Positions 1 through 8,483 are shown, counted from the stretch's first letter. The stretch is 64,000 bases of DNA from Clostridiaceae bacterium (GCA_910574345.1 CAJSZV010000017.1:1-64000), one strand, 5' to 3'. Notes: a model not told the origin generated them from the letters alone. A program made the numbers and translations.

Positions 1-41
1 AATAACTTCTGATGGAAGGGGAACCCTCCTTCAGTTATTCA
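1..41. terminator. Imperfect hairpin at window edge, possible terminator
   Basis: An imperfect inverted repeat has outer arms AATAACT and AGTTATT and an inner G-rich/C-rich pair (GGAAGGG against CCCTCCTT). There is no clear T-run, so termination is only a guess. It may belong to a gene that lies left of the window. Confidence 0.25.
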
Positions 42-124
42 TCAGATATGACCTTGTAACTTATTAACTTTATAGCTCTTGTGGCTATATCATTATTATA
101 CTAGGAGGTATATTTCCTGTGGAA

Positions 125-286
125 ATGTCGAGAATGATAGGTTCGGCATTTACTATCCGGAATGCATCAGACTATGATGATATGTTTCTCGCAAGCAGGG
201 AAGATACAGAGGAGCAAATTGCGAATGCAGAGTATGTGTATCGTGAGATTAGTGCCTATATCAGAAAGATAATCGGGAGTATGTAG
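125..286 (+). pseudogene. C-terminal relic of a HEPN-domain (UPF0332-like) protein
   Basis: A 53-codon reading frame ends at a TAG at 284. It reads as the last helix of HEPN/UPF0332 proteins: a stretch like R-N-x-S/A-D-Y-D-D, then ASRED and EEQIANAEY, then a helix. Upstream in the same frame there is a stop at 65-67 and no further HEPN sequence, so only the C-terminus survives. HEPN proteins normally pair with a nucleotidyltransferase (MNT) in toxin-antitoxin or defence units; no partner is visible here. A GGAGG at 104-108 precedes the ATG at 125, so the stub could still be translated. Identification is by motif memory of a short stretch, so confidence is moderate. Confidence 0.5.
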
Positions 287-303
287 GAAAAAGGGAGTTT
301 CGT

Positions 304-867
304 ATGGAGTGGGAAGATGGAAAAACAAGGTGCAGGTGGGCCAATCCGAAGAATGAGCGGTATATCCGCTACCATGACGAGGAGTGGGGTGTTCCGGTAT
401 ATGATGATCACAAGCTTTTTGAGATGCTGATACTGGAATCCTTCCAGGCCGGCTTGTCATGGGAATGTGTGCTCAATAAGCAGGAGGCTTTTCGGAAGGC
501 CTTTGACGACTTTGATTTAGAAAAGGTCTGTGGCTATGATGAGGAGAAGATGATAAAACTAAAAGAGAATCCAGGAATCATCCGCAATCAGTTAAAGATC
601 CGGGCGGCAGTAAATAACGCGAAGATTTTTCGGGAGATTCAGAAGGAGTACGGCAGTTTTTCCGAGTATGTGTGGCATTGGACCGAGGGCAAGGTGGTTT
701 ACGAGAGGGGAGAAAGTCGGTCTGAGCTTTCCGATAAGATGTCGGAGGATCTGAAAAAGAGGGGCATGAAGTTTGTGGGGACAACCATTATCTATGCATA
801 TCTCCAGGCAGTGGGTGTGATCTATTCTCATGACGAGGGGTGTTTTTTGGAGAGGAAGGAGACATGA
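304..867 (+). CDS. tag: DNA-3-methyladenine glycosylase I
   Basis: This 187-residue protein matches the full length of Tag, the helix-hairpin-helix base-excision enzyme that removes 3-methyladenine from alkylated DNA. The zinc-site residues of the family are all present: C10, H24 in the YHDEEWG motif, and H176/C180 near the C-terminus. E45 in FEMLILE corresponds to the catalytic Glu of E. coli Tag, and the LKKRGMKFVGTT block is typical. It acts in the cytoplasm as a housekeeping repair enzyme. Its TGA stop overlaps the start of the following sensor kinase (ATGATGA), so the two are probably co-transcribed although functionally unrelated. An A+G-rich stretch before the ATG serves as a weak ribosome site. 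Confidence 0.93.
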   Translation: MEWEDGKTRCRWANPKNERYIRYHDEEWGVPVYDDHKLFEMLILESFQAGLSWECVLNKQEAFRKAFDDFDLEKVCGYDEEKMIKLKENPGIIRNQLKIRAAVNNAKIFREIQKEYGSFSEYVWHWTEGKVVYERGESRSELSDKMSEDLKKRGMKFVGTTIIYAYLQAVGVIYSHDEGCFLERKET

Positions 868-2558
868 TGACACACCCACCCCAACAAGTAAAAACCTTCA
901 AAGAAAACCTAAAACGAACCTTCCTCACCCACTCCCTGGTGCCGGTGTTTGAGCTGATGATCCTGGTGTTTGTCATCATCCTGGCAGTGGGTGGGTATTT
1001 TATTGCTGACAAAAATCAGGAGACAGGGAGGGCTGTAGCCGGAATTATGGGGGACACCATTGCACGGTATGAGCTGTTTCTGGAAGAATTGTGTGAGATT
1101 CCGAACCTGGTGGATCCTATGACTTCTCTCACCAAGCGGCAGAGAATGGTCAGTATGCTTTATCGGTGTTCTGTGGAGTGCGGGTATGACGCAGAGCTTT
1201 ATATTCTGGATGAGGAGGCCAATGTGTGCCTCAGCACCAATGAGGCCGTGTCGGGGAATTTGAGGGGGGAGAAGGAGAAGAAGTGGAAGATTCTTAAAAA
1301 GCTGGAGGAGAAGGAAGCTTCCGACATCTGTTTTTTTGTCAATTCCGTGGGCAGTGACCGGAAACTCTACATAGGAAGGAAAGCCGGGAGAGAGGGGGAG
1401 CAAAAGGGGTATGTGGTTCTGACTCTGGATTCCGGGGAATTTCTGGAGCTTTTGTCAGGGCATACCCAGAGAAATGTGGTGATTGACGAAGACGGCTGGG
1501 TCTTTGCCTCGGACAGCTATAATTTTACAGATGCCGTAGGCCGCCTTGACAGGGAGCTGCCGGACAGGGAAGGGTTCTTTACGTTTGGAGGAGGCTTTTA
1601 TTATCTTACCAGAAGCAGAGTGGGGCCGGGAGTCTTTACGGTGTGTACGGTGACGGATTTTTCGGATTCCGTGACGATTCTCACCTCCGTGTTTCTCACG
1701 GCGCTTTTGGTGCTTGCCGTAGTGTTTGTTCTGGCGGTCATGAGCGCGGAGCGCATGGCTTCCCGAAGCACGGCGGATATTATCACCATGAACGAGGCTT
1801 TAAAGCAGGTGGTAGGAGGGAACCTGGACGCTTATCTGGATATCAGGAGCAGTACGGAGTTTGAGAACATCGGGGCCTGCTACAATGAGATGTTAGACAG
1901 CCTAAAGCACCAGATTGCCGCCAACAGAGAGCTGGCGGAGACTGTGGCCTATGCCCAGGTGAAGCAGCTGGAATCCCAGTTTAATTCCCATTTTCTCTTT
2001 AATACTCTGGACAATATCCGGTTTATGTGCAAGATCGATGGGGACATGGCGGAATTTATGACCTTGTCTTTGTCAGAGCTTCTGCGGTACAATACCAGCA
2101 ATGCCAATGAGAAGGTGACCGTGGAGGAGGACTTAAAGCATATCGGTACCTATCTGGACATTATAAAGGTACGGTTCGGGGAGCGGTTTGACTATGAGAT
2201 CCGGGCGGAGGAGGAGATTCTGGAGTGTCTCATGCCAAAGCTTCTTCTGCAGCCGGTTATCGAGAATTCCATTAAATACGGGTTTGGGGACAGGGAGAGC
2301 CTGTCTCTGCGGGTTCACGGATTTTTTGAGGATGGGGTCCTTAGGTTTGTGTGTCAGGACAACGGGGTAGGCATAAGCCCAGAGCTTTTGGAGCGGATCT
2401 GCCACAACCTGACCCTTCCGGAAAATGAGAGTCCCCATTTGGGCCTCTATAACGTACACAGGCGTCTCAGACTTGTCTACGGGGAGGAATACGGAATCCA
2501 GGTGGAAAGCGGGGATGGGGTAATCGTCAGGGTTTCTCTGCCCTGTGAGAGGGAGTAG
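864..2558 (+). CDS. Sensor histidine kinase, YesM (LytS/His_kinase) type
   Basis: A membrane sensor kinase of 564 residues from the preferred ATG at 864. That start has AGGAAGGA directly upstream; an in-frame ATG at 840 has no ribosome site. Domain order: TM helix near residues 22-45, an extracellular sensing region to about 265, a second TM helix near 270-293, a HAMP linker, then a His_kinase domain with the phosphoacceptor H376 in QFNSHFLFNTLDNIRFM. The HATPase domain shows N-box VIENSIKYGF and G-box DNGVGI. YesM-type kinases usually sense a sugar or other solute and act on an AraC-type response regulator that controls a nearby ABC importer. Here the regulator follows at 2688 and an ABC importer at 4205, which fits that arrangement. 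Confidence 0.92.
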   Translation: MMTHPPQQVKTFKENLKRTFLTHSLVPVFELMILVFVIILAVGGYFIADKNQETGRAVAGIMGDTIARYELFLEELCEIPNLVDPMTSLTKRQRMVSMLYRCSVECGYDAELYILDEEANVCLSTNEAVSGNLRGEKEKKWKILKKLEEKEASDICFFVNSVGSDRKLYIGRKAGREGEQKGYVVLTLDSGEFLELLSGHTQRNVVIDEDGWVFASDSYNFTDAVGRLDRELPDREGFFTFGGGFYYLTRSRVGPGVFTVCTVTDFSDSVTILTSVFLTALLVLAVVFVLAVMSAERMASRSTADIITMNEALKQVVGGNLDAYLDIRSSTEFENIGACYNEMLDSLKHQIAANRELAETVAYAQVKQLESQFNSHFLFNTLDNIRFMCKIDGDMAEFMTLSLSELLRYNTSNANEKVTVEEDLKHIGTYLDIIKVRFGERFDYEIRAEEEILECLMPKLLLQPVIENSIKYGFGDRESLSLRVHGFFEDGVLRFVCQDNGVGISPELLERICHNLTLPENESPHLGLYNVHRRLRLVYGEEYGIQVESGDGVIVRVSLPCERE

Positions 2559-2687
2559 AAAGGGACGTATGTACCGGGCGGAATTTGTGCCATGGAGGGA
2601 ATTTGCTGCCTTAAGGCAGTAAAGGGCTTGCTTGCAGGAAGCCGGAAGGGACGGAGAAATTCCGGGAACAGAAGAGGAGGTGCGGCT

Positions 2688-3452
2688 ATGCTGCGGGTCG
2701 TGGTGGTGGAAGATGAATATTATGTGCGCAAGGGCATTATCCAGACCTTTGACTGGAAAAGCTTAGAGTGTGAGATCGTGGGGGAGGCAGCCAACGGACG
2801 GGACGGAATCCAGGTTATTGAGGAGTTAAAGCCTGACGTGGTCATTGCGGATATTGAGATGCCTGTGGTGGACGGGATTGAAATGGTGCGGATCTTAAAG
2901 AGCAAACAGTGTCAGGCCCAGTTTATCTTTCTTACGGCTCACCAGAAGTTTACCTATGTTCACAGTGCCTTAAAGCTGGAGGCAGCGGATTATCTCTTAA
3001 AGCCCTTCCGGTATGACGAGCTGAAGGAGTGCATCCAAAAGGTGAGCCTGAAACTGAAGAAGCCTGTGAAGGAGGAGGGCGGGGCCCTTCTTTTGACGGA
3101 GCAGGAGCCTCAGGCGGAGAACGAATACATCAAAAAGGCCATAACCTATGTGAGGGATCACTACCAGGAGGAGATAAAGGTGGGGGACGCGGCGGAATAC
3201 CTGGGATTTTCCGAGGCCTATTTCTGCCGCCTCTTTAAGAAGGAGACCGGGTATACATTTGGGCAGTATTTAATCAATTATCGGATTCATGTGGCGGCAG
3301 GCCTTCTGGCTAACTTCCCCATGAAGGTGGGGGATGCGGCGGCTCAGGTGGGATTTGCCGACAGCAATTATTTCAGTATGACCTTTAAGAAGATTATGGG
3401 ACTTTCTCCGAGGGAGTATCAGGAGGCGAAGATGGTTTGCAGACTAAATTGA
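2688..3452 (+). CDS. Response regulator, YesN type (REC plus AraC HTH)
   Basis: A 254-residue response regulator. The start at 2688 is chosen because GAAGAGGAGGTG precedes it and the protein then begins with the REC strand LRVVVVEDE; a longer frame from 2592 adds an unlike N-terminus. REC domain: acidic pair E8-D9, phosphoacceptor D55 in VIADIEMP, conserved K in YLLKPF. A linker is followed by a C-terminal AraC-type pair of helix-turn-helix motifs (about 155-250) containing EAYFCRLFKKETGYTFGQY and SNYFSMTFKK. It is the cognate partner of the kinase 129 bp upstream. By family precedent it activates a solute importer, and the ABC system at 4205-8418 is the likely target, which is an inference from position. 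Confidence 0.92.
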   Translation: MLRVVVVEDEYYVRKGIIQTFDWKSLECEIVGEAANGRDGIQVIEELKPDVVIADIEMPVVDGIEMVRILKSKQCQAQFIFLTAHQKFTYVHSALKLEAADYLLKPFRYDELKECIQKVSLKLKKPVKEEGGALLLTEQEPQAENEYIKKAITYVRDHYQEEIKVGDAAEYLGFSEAYFCRLFKKETGYTFGQYLINYRIHVAAGLLANFPMKVGDAAAQVGFADSNYFSMTFKKIMGLSPREYQEAKMVCRLN

Positions 3453-3477
3453 CATTGTATACTAATTGTAGTAAAAT
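3449..3477 (+). promoter_or_regulatory. Consensus sigma-A promoter of the toxin-antitoxin locus with embedded inverted repeat
   Basis: TTGACA at 3449-3454, a 17-bp spacer and TAAAAT at 3472-3477. The -35 box overlaps the stop codon of the preceding regulator gene. The inverted repeat TACTA-N4-TAGTA at 3460-3473 lies in the spacer and touches the -10 box, a suitable place for RelB/DinJ-type autorepression. Confidence 0.7.
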
Positions 3478-3503
3478 ATAAGAAAATGAAAGAAGGTATT
3501 TTT

Positions 3504-3779
3504 ATGGCTGTTACTACACCTACACAAATTAGAATTGAAGAAGGTATAAAGAAACAAGCGGTAGAATTGCTGGAGGGATTAGGGCTTAATCTGTCGGATG
3601 CAGTTAACATTTTCCTCAGACAAGTAATTTTGCAAAATGGAATTCCATTTGAAGTAAAATATCCTGAGTTAAAACAGGAAGTTATTGAAGCTATGGAAGA
3701 AGCAAAGCAAATCAGTAAAGACCCCAGTACAAAGAGATACAGTAGTTTTTCTGAAGCGCTGGAGGACCTGGATCTATGA
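3504..3779 (+). CDS. dinJ: Type II antitoxin, RelB/DinJ family
   Basis: A 91-residue antitoxin beginning at ATG 3504, with AGAAGGT upstream. The N-terminal half (TQIRIEEGIKKQAVELLEGL, then LSDAVNIFLRQV) is the ribbon-helix-helix DNA-binding domain of DinJ/RelB proteins. The GIPFEVKYP segment and the charged C-terminal tail are the usual toxin-wrapping region. DinJ normally binds and blocks the YafQ mRNA interferase and represses its own promoter. The toxin frame starts inside this gene's last codons (ATGA overlap at 3776) but is broken, so the antitoxin now stands alone. It may be a passive remnant, or it may still neutralise related toxins elsewhere; the sequence cannot tell which. Confidence 0.88.
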   Translation: MAVTTPTQIRIEEGIKKQAVELLEGLGLNLSDAVNIFLRQVILQNGIPFEVKYPELKQEVIEAMEEAKQISKDPSTKRYSSFSEALEDLDL

Positions 3780-4046
3780 GATATGAATTGGTCCTCTCAG
3801 AAGATTTAAGAAAAGTTTAAAAGCTGCTAAAAAGCGCGGACTGGATATCCCTTTGCTGAATGTTGTTGTGGATAAATAACCCCTCTTGACCCAAAGTACA
3901 GAGATCATCCGTTAAAGGGGAATTGGGATGGATTCAGAGAGTGTCATGTGCAGCCGGATTGGTTATTGATATATCTTATAGAAGAAAATATATTAACTCT
4001 GACTTTGGTAGATACAGGGACGCATGCAGATTTATACAAAAAGTAA
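3776..4046 (+). pseudogene. Broken YafQ-type mRNA interferase toxin
   Basis: Translating in shifting frames recovers most of a YafQ toxin. It starts MRYELVLSEDL at 3776, overlapping the antitoxin stop. A one-base shift inside the T/A-rich run near 3806 leads to a stop after 14 codons. The next frame gives KKSLKAAKKRGLDIPLLN and hits a TAA near 3879, where a few codons appear deleted. The third frame gives PLDPKYRDHPLKGNWDGF, RECHVQPDWLLIYLIEEN and finally TGTHADLYKK, ending at a TAA at 4044. The RECH...PDWLLIY block and the terminal TGTH, which holds the catalytic His of the family, are still recognisable. There are thus at least two lesions, and no active toxin is expected. Confidence 0.75.
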
Positions 4047-4150
4047 AGACAGTTCAAATACGAAACAGGTCAAAATATTCAAGGGAAATGTCAATATTCT
4101 CCATTCGCATCAGAAAAATTTTCCGATAAAATAAAGTCAGTAACTGATAT

Positions 4151-4177
4151 GCCTCCAAGCACCAGGTGCGAGGAGGC
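4151..4177 (+). other. Perfect nested hairpin in the leader of the ABC importer
   Basis: GCCTCC pairs with GGAGGC and, inside it, GCAC pairs with GTGC around a 3-base loop, with two unpaired bases on each side. No T-run follows, so it is not a standard terminator. It sits 27 bp before the binding-protein start and could stabilise or regulate the leader. Confidence 0.45.
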
Positions 4178-4204
4178 ACAACATGATTATGCAAGGAGGA
4201 TATT

Positions 4205-5479
4205 ATGAGAAAGACAAGACGAGGATTAGCTATGGTTACGGCGGCAGCCATGACAGTGCTTTTAAGCGCCTGCGGTTCCAAGGAGGGGGCGCCCACTACG
4301 GCGGCACCTGCGGGGACTACGGCAGCAGGGACAGAGACCAAGGCAGCCGAGACCAAAGCGCCGGAGGGCGGAGAGGTAAAAGCTCCTGAGACAGAGGTCC
4401 CGGCAGGGGATATGAGCCTTGACGACCTGATTAAGGCAGCCCAGGACGAGGCGGCGGCGCCGGGAGCGGGGACCTTTATGGTATACGCGCCCACAAGCCG
4501 TATTGCCAAGGCCTTAGATGCTTTTAAAGAGACCTACGGAATTGAGAGCGAGTATTATAACGAGAGCGGCCAGGATCTGTACACCAAGCTGACCACAGAG
4601 CTGGAGGCAGGAACCAAGGACACGGCGGATGTGGTGCTGATGCAGGATTCCTATCTGTTCCAGACCCAGCTGGTGAATTATGACTATGTGACCAACTATG
4701 TGCCCTCCTACCTGGAGAACGATATCATCAAGGAGGATCAGAATCCTCTTATATGCTACTATTACAACAAGCTGTTTATCTACAACAACACAGATGGTTC
4801 TTCCGGCATCACCAATATCTGGCAGCTGACGGAGGATGCCGCCAAGGGGAAGATCTTCATGAAGGATATCAGCAAGGAGTCGGTGAACAAGAACTTCCTG
4901 GCTATGCTTACGGGAGACGAGTGGTCCGGCAAGATCGAGGCGGCTTACAAGAGCTACTACGGGAAAGACATTGAGCTTGACGAGGACTGTCCCAATGCAG
5001 GCTATCAGTTTATCAAGAATTTCCTTAAGAATGTAACTTTCGGTTCCGGCGATGGGGACATTGCCACGGAGCTGTCCAATGGTCTCGGCGGCAACATGGG
5101 TCTCTTCGTATATTCCAAGCTTCGTGACGACAGCGTGGATCAGAGCAAGCTGAATGTCGTGGCTTACGGCGAGCCTCAGGCAGAGGGCTTCTCCGGCTTC
5201 ATGTATCCCATGTACTTACAGATGGTAAGCACCACAGACAGGCCGTATACCTCCCAGCTGTTTATCTATTTCCTGATGACGGAGGATGGATTTAAGTCAG
5301 CCTTCCAGACTAAGGCAGCAGACATCGGAACCTACTCCACCAACACTACCATCGCTCCCCTTGAGGGCGACAAGGAGCTGACCTTCTGGAAAGACTGCCT
5401 GGTAATCGAAGACCCCATATACCTCCCCGAAGCCTATGCCGGCGGAGTCCTGGACTTTATTACATACTGTACACAGTAG
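4205..5479 (+). CDS. ABC importer substrate-binding lipoprotein (ferric/phosphonate type)
   Basis: A 424-residue extracellular solute-binding lipoprotein. A signal peptide of about 21 residues ends in the lipobox LLSAC, followed by a Thr/Ala/Glu-rich tether to about residue 80. The rest has the layout of the family 1 binding proteins (FbpA, PotD, PhnS relatives): an early VYAPTS strand, a metal- or anion-site-like region SEYYNESGQDLYTKL, and ADVVLMQDSYL. AAGGAGGATATT precedes the ATG. The permease and ATPase follow at 22 bp and 1 bp, so the three form one importer. The substrate cannot be read from sequence; iron, 2-aminoethylphosphonate and small sugar acids or phosphates all use this architecture. 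Control by the upstream YesM/YesN pair is likely. Confidence 0.85.
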   Translation: MRKTRRGLAMVTAAAMTVLLSACGSKEGAPTTAAPAGTTAAGTETKAAETKAPEGGEVKAPETEVPAGDMSLDDLIKAAQDEAAAPGAGTFMVYAPTSRIAKALDAFKETYGIESEYYNESGQDLYTKLTTELEAGTKDTADVVLMQDSYLFQTQLVNYDYVTNYVPSYLENDIIKEDQNPLICYYYNKLFIYNNTDGSSGITNIWQLTEDAAKGKIFMKDISKESVNKNFLAMLTGDEWSGKIEAAYKSYYGKDIELDEDCPNAGYQFIKNFLKNVTFGSGDGDIATELSNGLGGNMGLFVYSKLRDDSVDQSKLNVVAYGEPQAEGFSGFMYPMYLQMVSTTDRPYTSQLFIYFLMTEDGFKSAFQTKAADIGTYSTNTTIAPLEGDKELTFWKDCLVIEDPIYLPEAYAGGVLDFITYCTQ

Positions 5480-5501
5480 GCTCTTATAGGAGGGCGCCCC
5501 T

Positions 5502-7298
5502 ATGAATAAAACTTCCAACCGGGTCAAAGCCTTCTTCTCCAAGCCTGCCAATGTAATACTTGTAGTGTTCGCCCTGCTTTTAGTCCTGCTGACCCTGTAT
5601 CCCTTATGTGAACTGGTTCATCACACCTTTATTGTTCACGCCACGGATGCCACGGTTCTGCCGGGACTTAAGAAGGGCGAGCTGACTACGGCAAGCTGGA
5701 AGAAGCTTCTCACCACCAGCACCCACAAGTACAGCTGGATCAATTTTTATAAACCAATGGTCAATTCCGTAGTTCTGGCCACCTTGTCCGCCCTCTTTGC
5801 CCTGGTATTCGGAGGGGCCGTGGCGTGGCTGGTAACCCGCTCCAACTTAAAGGCCAAGAAATTTATCTCCACCGTGTTTATTTTCCCCTATATTATGCCC
5901 TCCTGGACTCTGGCTTTGTTCTGGCTGAACATGTTTAAGAATCCGGGGGTAGGCACGGGTTCGCCGGGGTTTGTCTATTCCATCACGGGACTGTGCGCGC
6001 CGGAATGGTTTGTCTACGGGCTTTTGCCTATGGTCATCGTGTCAGGACTCCACTATGCGCCCTTTGCCTACATCTTTATTGGGGGAATCCTTCGGAACAT
6101 GGACGCCAACTTAGAGGAGGCGGCTACCATCCTTAAGACTCCCAGATGGAGGATTCTTCTTAAGATCACCCTTCCTATTGTGAAGCCCGCTATTCTCTCC
6201 ACCTTTTTGCTGGCATTTGCCAGTGTTATGGGGTCTTATGCGGTGCCTGTCTACCTGGGGTCTCCCGTGAATTTCTATGTGCTGACTACGAAGATGAAGA
6301 CCCTGCAGACCACGGCCATCGGCCAGGCCTATATCATCGCACTGTTCATGGTGATTCTGGGGGCACTGATCATGATGGCCAACAGCCTTCTCACGGGAAC
6401 CAGAAAGTCCTACACCACGGTTACAGGCAAGTCTTCCCAGATCTCTCTGGTGGACTTAAAGGCAGGCAATTATGTGATCACCGGGCTTCTGTGTATGGTA
6501 CTGTTCTTTGTATGTATCATGCCTCTGTTCTCCTTTGCACTGGAGTCGATAATCATCAAGGCGGGAGATTACTCCCTGTCCAATATGACCTTGAACTACT
6601 GGTTCGGTTCCGCAGGTTCCGTGTCCACTACTGTGGGCGATACGGGAATTATGAGAGATCCGGCCATCTGGTCGGCCATCGGAACCTCCTTAAAGCTGTC
6701 TCTGTGCTGCGCCCTGATTGCAGGGTCCTGCGGCGTGGTCATCGGATATGCGGTGGTGAGACGGAGGGGAAGTAAATTGTCCCAGTGGGTCAGCGGGCTG
6801 TCCTTCTTCCCATACCTGATCCCGGCCATGGCTTTCGGAGCCATCTACCTTGCCATTGCCTCCAATTTTTCGTTTCTTGCCAATTCATTTTTAATCCTGG
6901 TACTGGTGGGAACGGTGAAATATCTGCCCTTTGCCACCAAGTCGGGAACCAATGCCATGCTGCAGCTGTCGGCGGAAATTGAGGAGGCGGCCACGATCTT
7001 CGGGATCTCCTGGTGGAAGAGGATGACCAAGATTATCATCCCGATACAGAAGGCCAGTATTATCTCCGGATTTCTTCTGCCATTTACGTCCTGTATGAGG
7101 GAGCTGTCCCTGTTTGTCATGCTGGTAAGCTCCAGGACCCAGACCCTGACCACCATGCTTATGACATACAATGAAAAGGGGGCATCCCAGTACGGCAATG
7201 CCATTAACCTGTTGATTATCGTCCTGGTATTAGCCATCAATTTCGGAGTAAATAAGCTGACAGGAGCATCCATAGATAAAGGAGTAGGAGGAAACTAA
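5502..7298 (+). CDS. ABC importer permease with two fused membrane domains (FbpB/ThiP type)
   Basis: A 598-residue inner-membrane protein with about 12 predicted helices. It holds two BPD_transp_1 permease domains in tandem, as in ferric-ion FbpB, ThiP or 2-aminoethylphosphonate PhnV-type proteins. Each half carries an EAA coupling motif: EEAATILKTPRWR near residue 205 and EEAATIFGISWWKR near 495. The fused arrangement explains why the cluster has only one permease gene. It is preceded by GGAGGGCG and starts with a short cytoplasmic segment followed by a long first hydrophobic helix and a soluble insert. It works with the binding protein upstream and the ATPase that starts 1 bp after its stop. 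Confidence 0.9.
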   Translation: MNKTSNRVKAFFSKPANVILVVFALLLVLLTLYPLCELVHHTFIVHATDATVLPGLKKGELTTASWKKLLTTSTHKYSWINFYKPMVNSVVLATLSALFALVFGGAVAWLVTRSNLKAKKFISTVFIFPYIMPSWTLALFWLNMFKNPGVGTGSPGFVYSITGLCAPEWFVYGLLPMVIVSGLHYAPFAYIFIGGILRNMDANLEEAATILKTPRWRILLKITLPIVKPAILSTFLLAFASVMGSYAVPVYLGSPVNFYVLTTKMKTLQTTAIGQAYIIALFMVILGALIMMANSLLTGTRKSYTTVTGKSSQISLVDLKAGNYVITGLLCMVLFFVCIMPLFSFALESIIIKAGDYSLSNMTLNYWFGSAGSVSTTVGDTGIMRDPAIWSAIGTSLKLSLCCALIAGSCGVVIGYAVVRRRGSKLSQWVSGLSFFPYLIPAMAFGAIYLAIASNFSFLANSFLILVLVGTVKYLPFATKSGTNAMLQLSAEIEEAATIFGISWWKRMTKIIIPIQKASIISGFLLPFTSCMRELSLFVMLVSSRTQTLTTMLMTYNEKGASQYGNAINLLIIVLVLAINFGVNKLTGASIDKGVGGN

Positions 7299-7299
7299 T

Positions 7300-8418
7300 A
7301 TGCCGGAGATTATATTGAAAAATGTAAAAAAAGTATTTGGCAATCAATTCGTAGCCGTTGACAATCTGAATATGGTCATTGAGGATCGGTCATTTATCAC
7401 ACTCCTTGGCCCCTCCGGCTGCGGGAAGACCACTACTCTGAGGATGATCGCCGGACTGGAGACGCCTACAGAAGGCCAGATCTTCATTGACGGAGTGCCT
7501 GTGTACGATGGGGAGAAGGGGATCAACCTGCCGCCGGACAAGAGGGACGTGGGATTTTTGTTCCAGAATTATGCCCTGTGGCCTCATATGACGGTGTATA
7601 AGAACATTTCCTTTGGTCTGGAGAATTTGAAATGGTCCAAAAAGGAGATTGACGACCGGGTCAATGAGCTTCTGGACATGTTAAAGATCCGGCAGTTTGT
7701 GGACCGGTATCCCAGTGAGCTATCAGGAGGCCAGCAGCAGAGAGTGGCCATCGCGAGAACCCTGGCTCCTAAGCCTAAGGTGCTCTTCATGGATGAACCA
7801 TTGTCCAACTTAGACGCCAAGCTGAGAGGGGAGATGCGCACGGAGTTAAAGCGCCTCCATGTGGACACCAATTCTACCTTCATCTATGTGACCCACGACC
7901 AGCTGGAGGCCATGACTCTTTCTACCAGGGTATGTCTTATGGAGACCGGCGTGCTTCAGCAGTTTGCGCCGCCCCTGGAGATCTATCAGAAGCCGGAAAA
8001 TCTGTTTGTGGCGGATTTTATGGGCAATCCTACCATGAACTTTTTGTCTGCCAGGGTTATGGGTAAGATAAAGGAGGGGCTGATGCTGGATCTCCATGGG
8101 AAGACCGTGAGGTTTACGGGAGAGGAGGTGTCCTGTGCTCAGGGAGCTGATGTGATCCTGGGTGTCAGGCCGGAGTACATCGCCATCACGGACAAAGGCC
8201 GGATACAGGCATCGGTTTACACCACCCTGCCTACGGGAATGGAGACTACGGTGCGGATCATGATGAGTGGAGAGCTGATCTCCGCCGTGGTGTTCGGAAG
8301 CGTGGATTATCCTGTGGATCAGGAGATCCGTATTGATTTTGTGGGGGATAACATTGTGCTCTTTGATAAAGAGACCACGAAGAGGATCGGTCTGGGGAGA
8401 CTGGTGGTGGAAGGGTAG
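7300..8418 (+). CDS. ABC importer ATP-binding protein (FbpC/PotA type)
   Basis: A 372-residue ATPase that powers the importer encoded just upstream. Walker A is GPSGCGKTT (about residues 37-45), the Q-loop follows in FLFQNYALWP, the signature is LSGGQQQR, Walker B is VLFMDEPLSNLD and the switch His is in YVTHDQ. The C-terminal third (from about 240) is a TOBE-type regulatory domain with VILGVRPEYI. Length and motif order match FbpC, PotA and related proteins with a single TOBE domain. The ATG follows GGAGGAAACTAAT and lies 1 bp after the permease stop, which indicates translational coupling. A terminator follows at 8455. Confidence 0.93.
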   Translation: MPEIILKNVKKVFGNQFVAVDNLNMVIEDRSFITLLGPSGCGKTTTLRMIAGLETPTEGQIFIDGVPVYDGEKGINLPPDKRDVGFLFQNYALWPHMTVYKNISFGLENLKWSKKEIDDRVNELLDMLKIRQFVDRYPSELSGGQQQRVAIARTLAPKPKVLFMDEPLSNLDAKLRGEMRTELKRLHVDTNSTFIYVTHDQLEAMTLSTRVCLMETGVLQQFAPPLEIYQKPENLFVADFMGNPTMNFLSARVMGKIKEGLMLDLHGKTVRFTGEEVSCAQGADVILGVRPEYIAITDKGRIQASVYTTLPTGMETTVRIMMSGELISAVVFGSVDYPVDQEIRIDFVGDNIVLFDKETTKRIGLGRLVVEG

Positions 8419-8454
8419 AAACAGTTGTTTTATGGTATCCTCCGAAAATATGAA

Positions 8455-8483
8455 AGGCTGTGCCAAGGGCATGGCCTTTTTTT
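8455..8483 (+). terminator. Rho-independent terminator of the ABC importer operon
   Basis: Stem AGGCTGTGCC / GGCATGGCCT, with two G-T pairs and a 2-base spacer, is followed by a 7-T run. It closes the operon ending at 8418. Confidence 0.85.

Noticed and set aside
167-460. Minus-strand open frame of 97 codons over tag
   Set aside because: It is antisense to tag and the HEPN relic, has no ribosome site, and its composition looks like a reverse-strand shadow.
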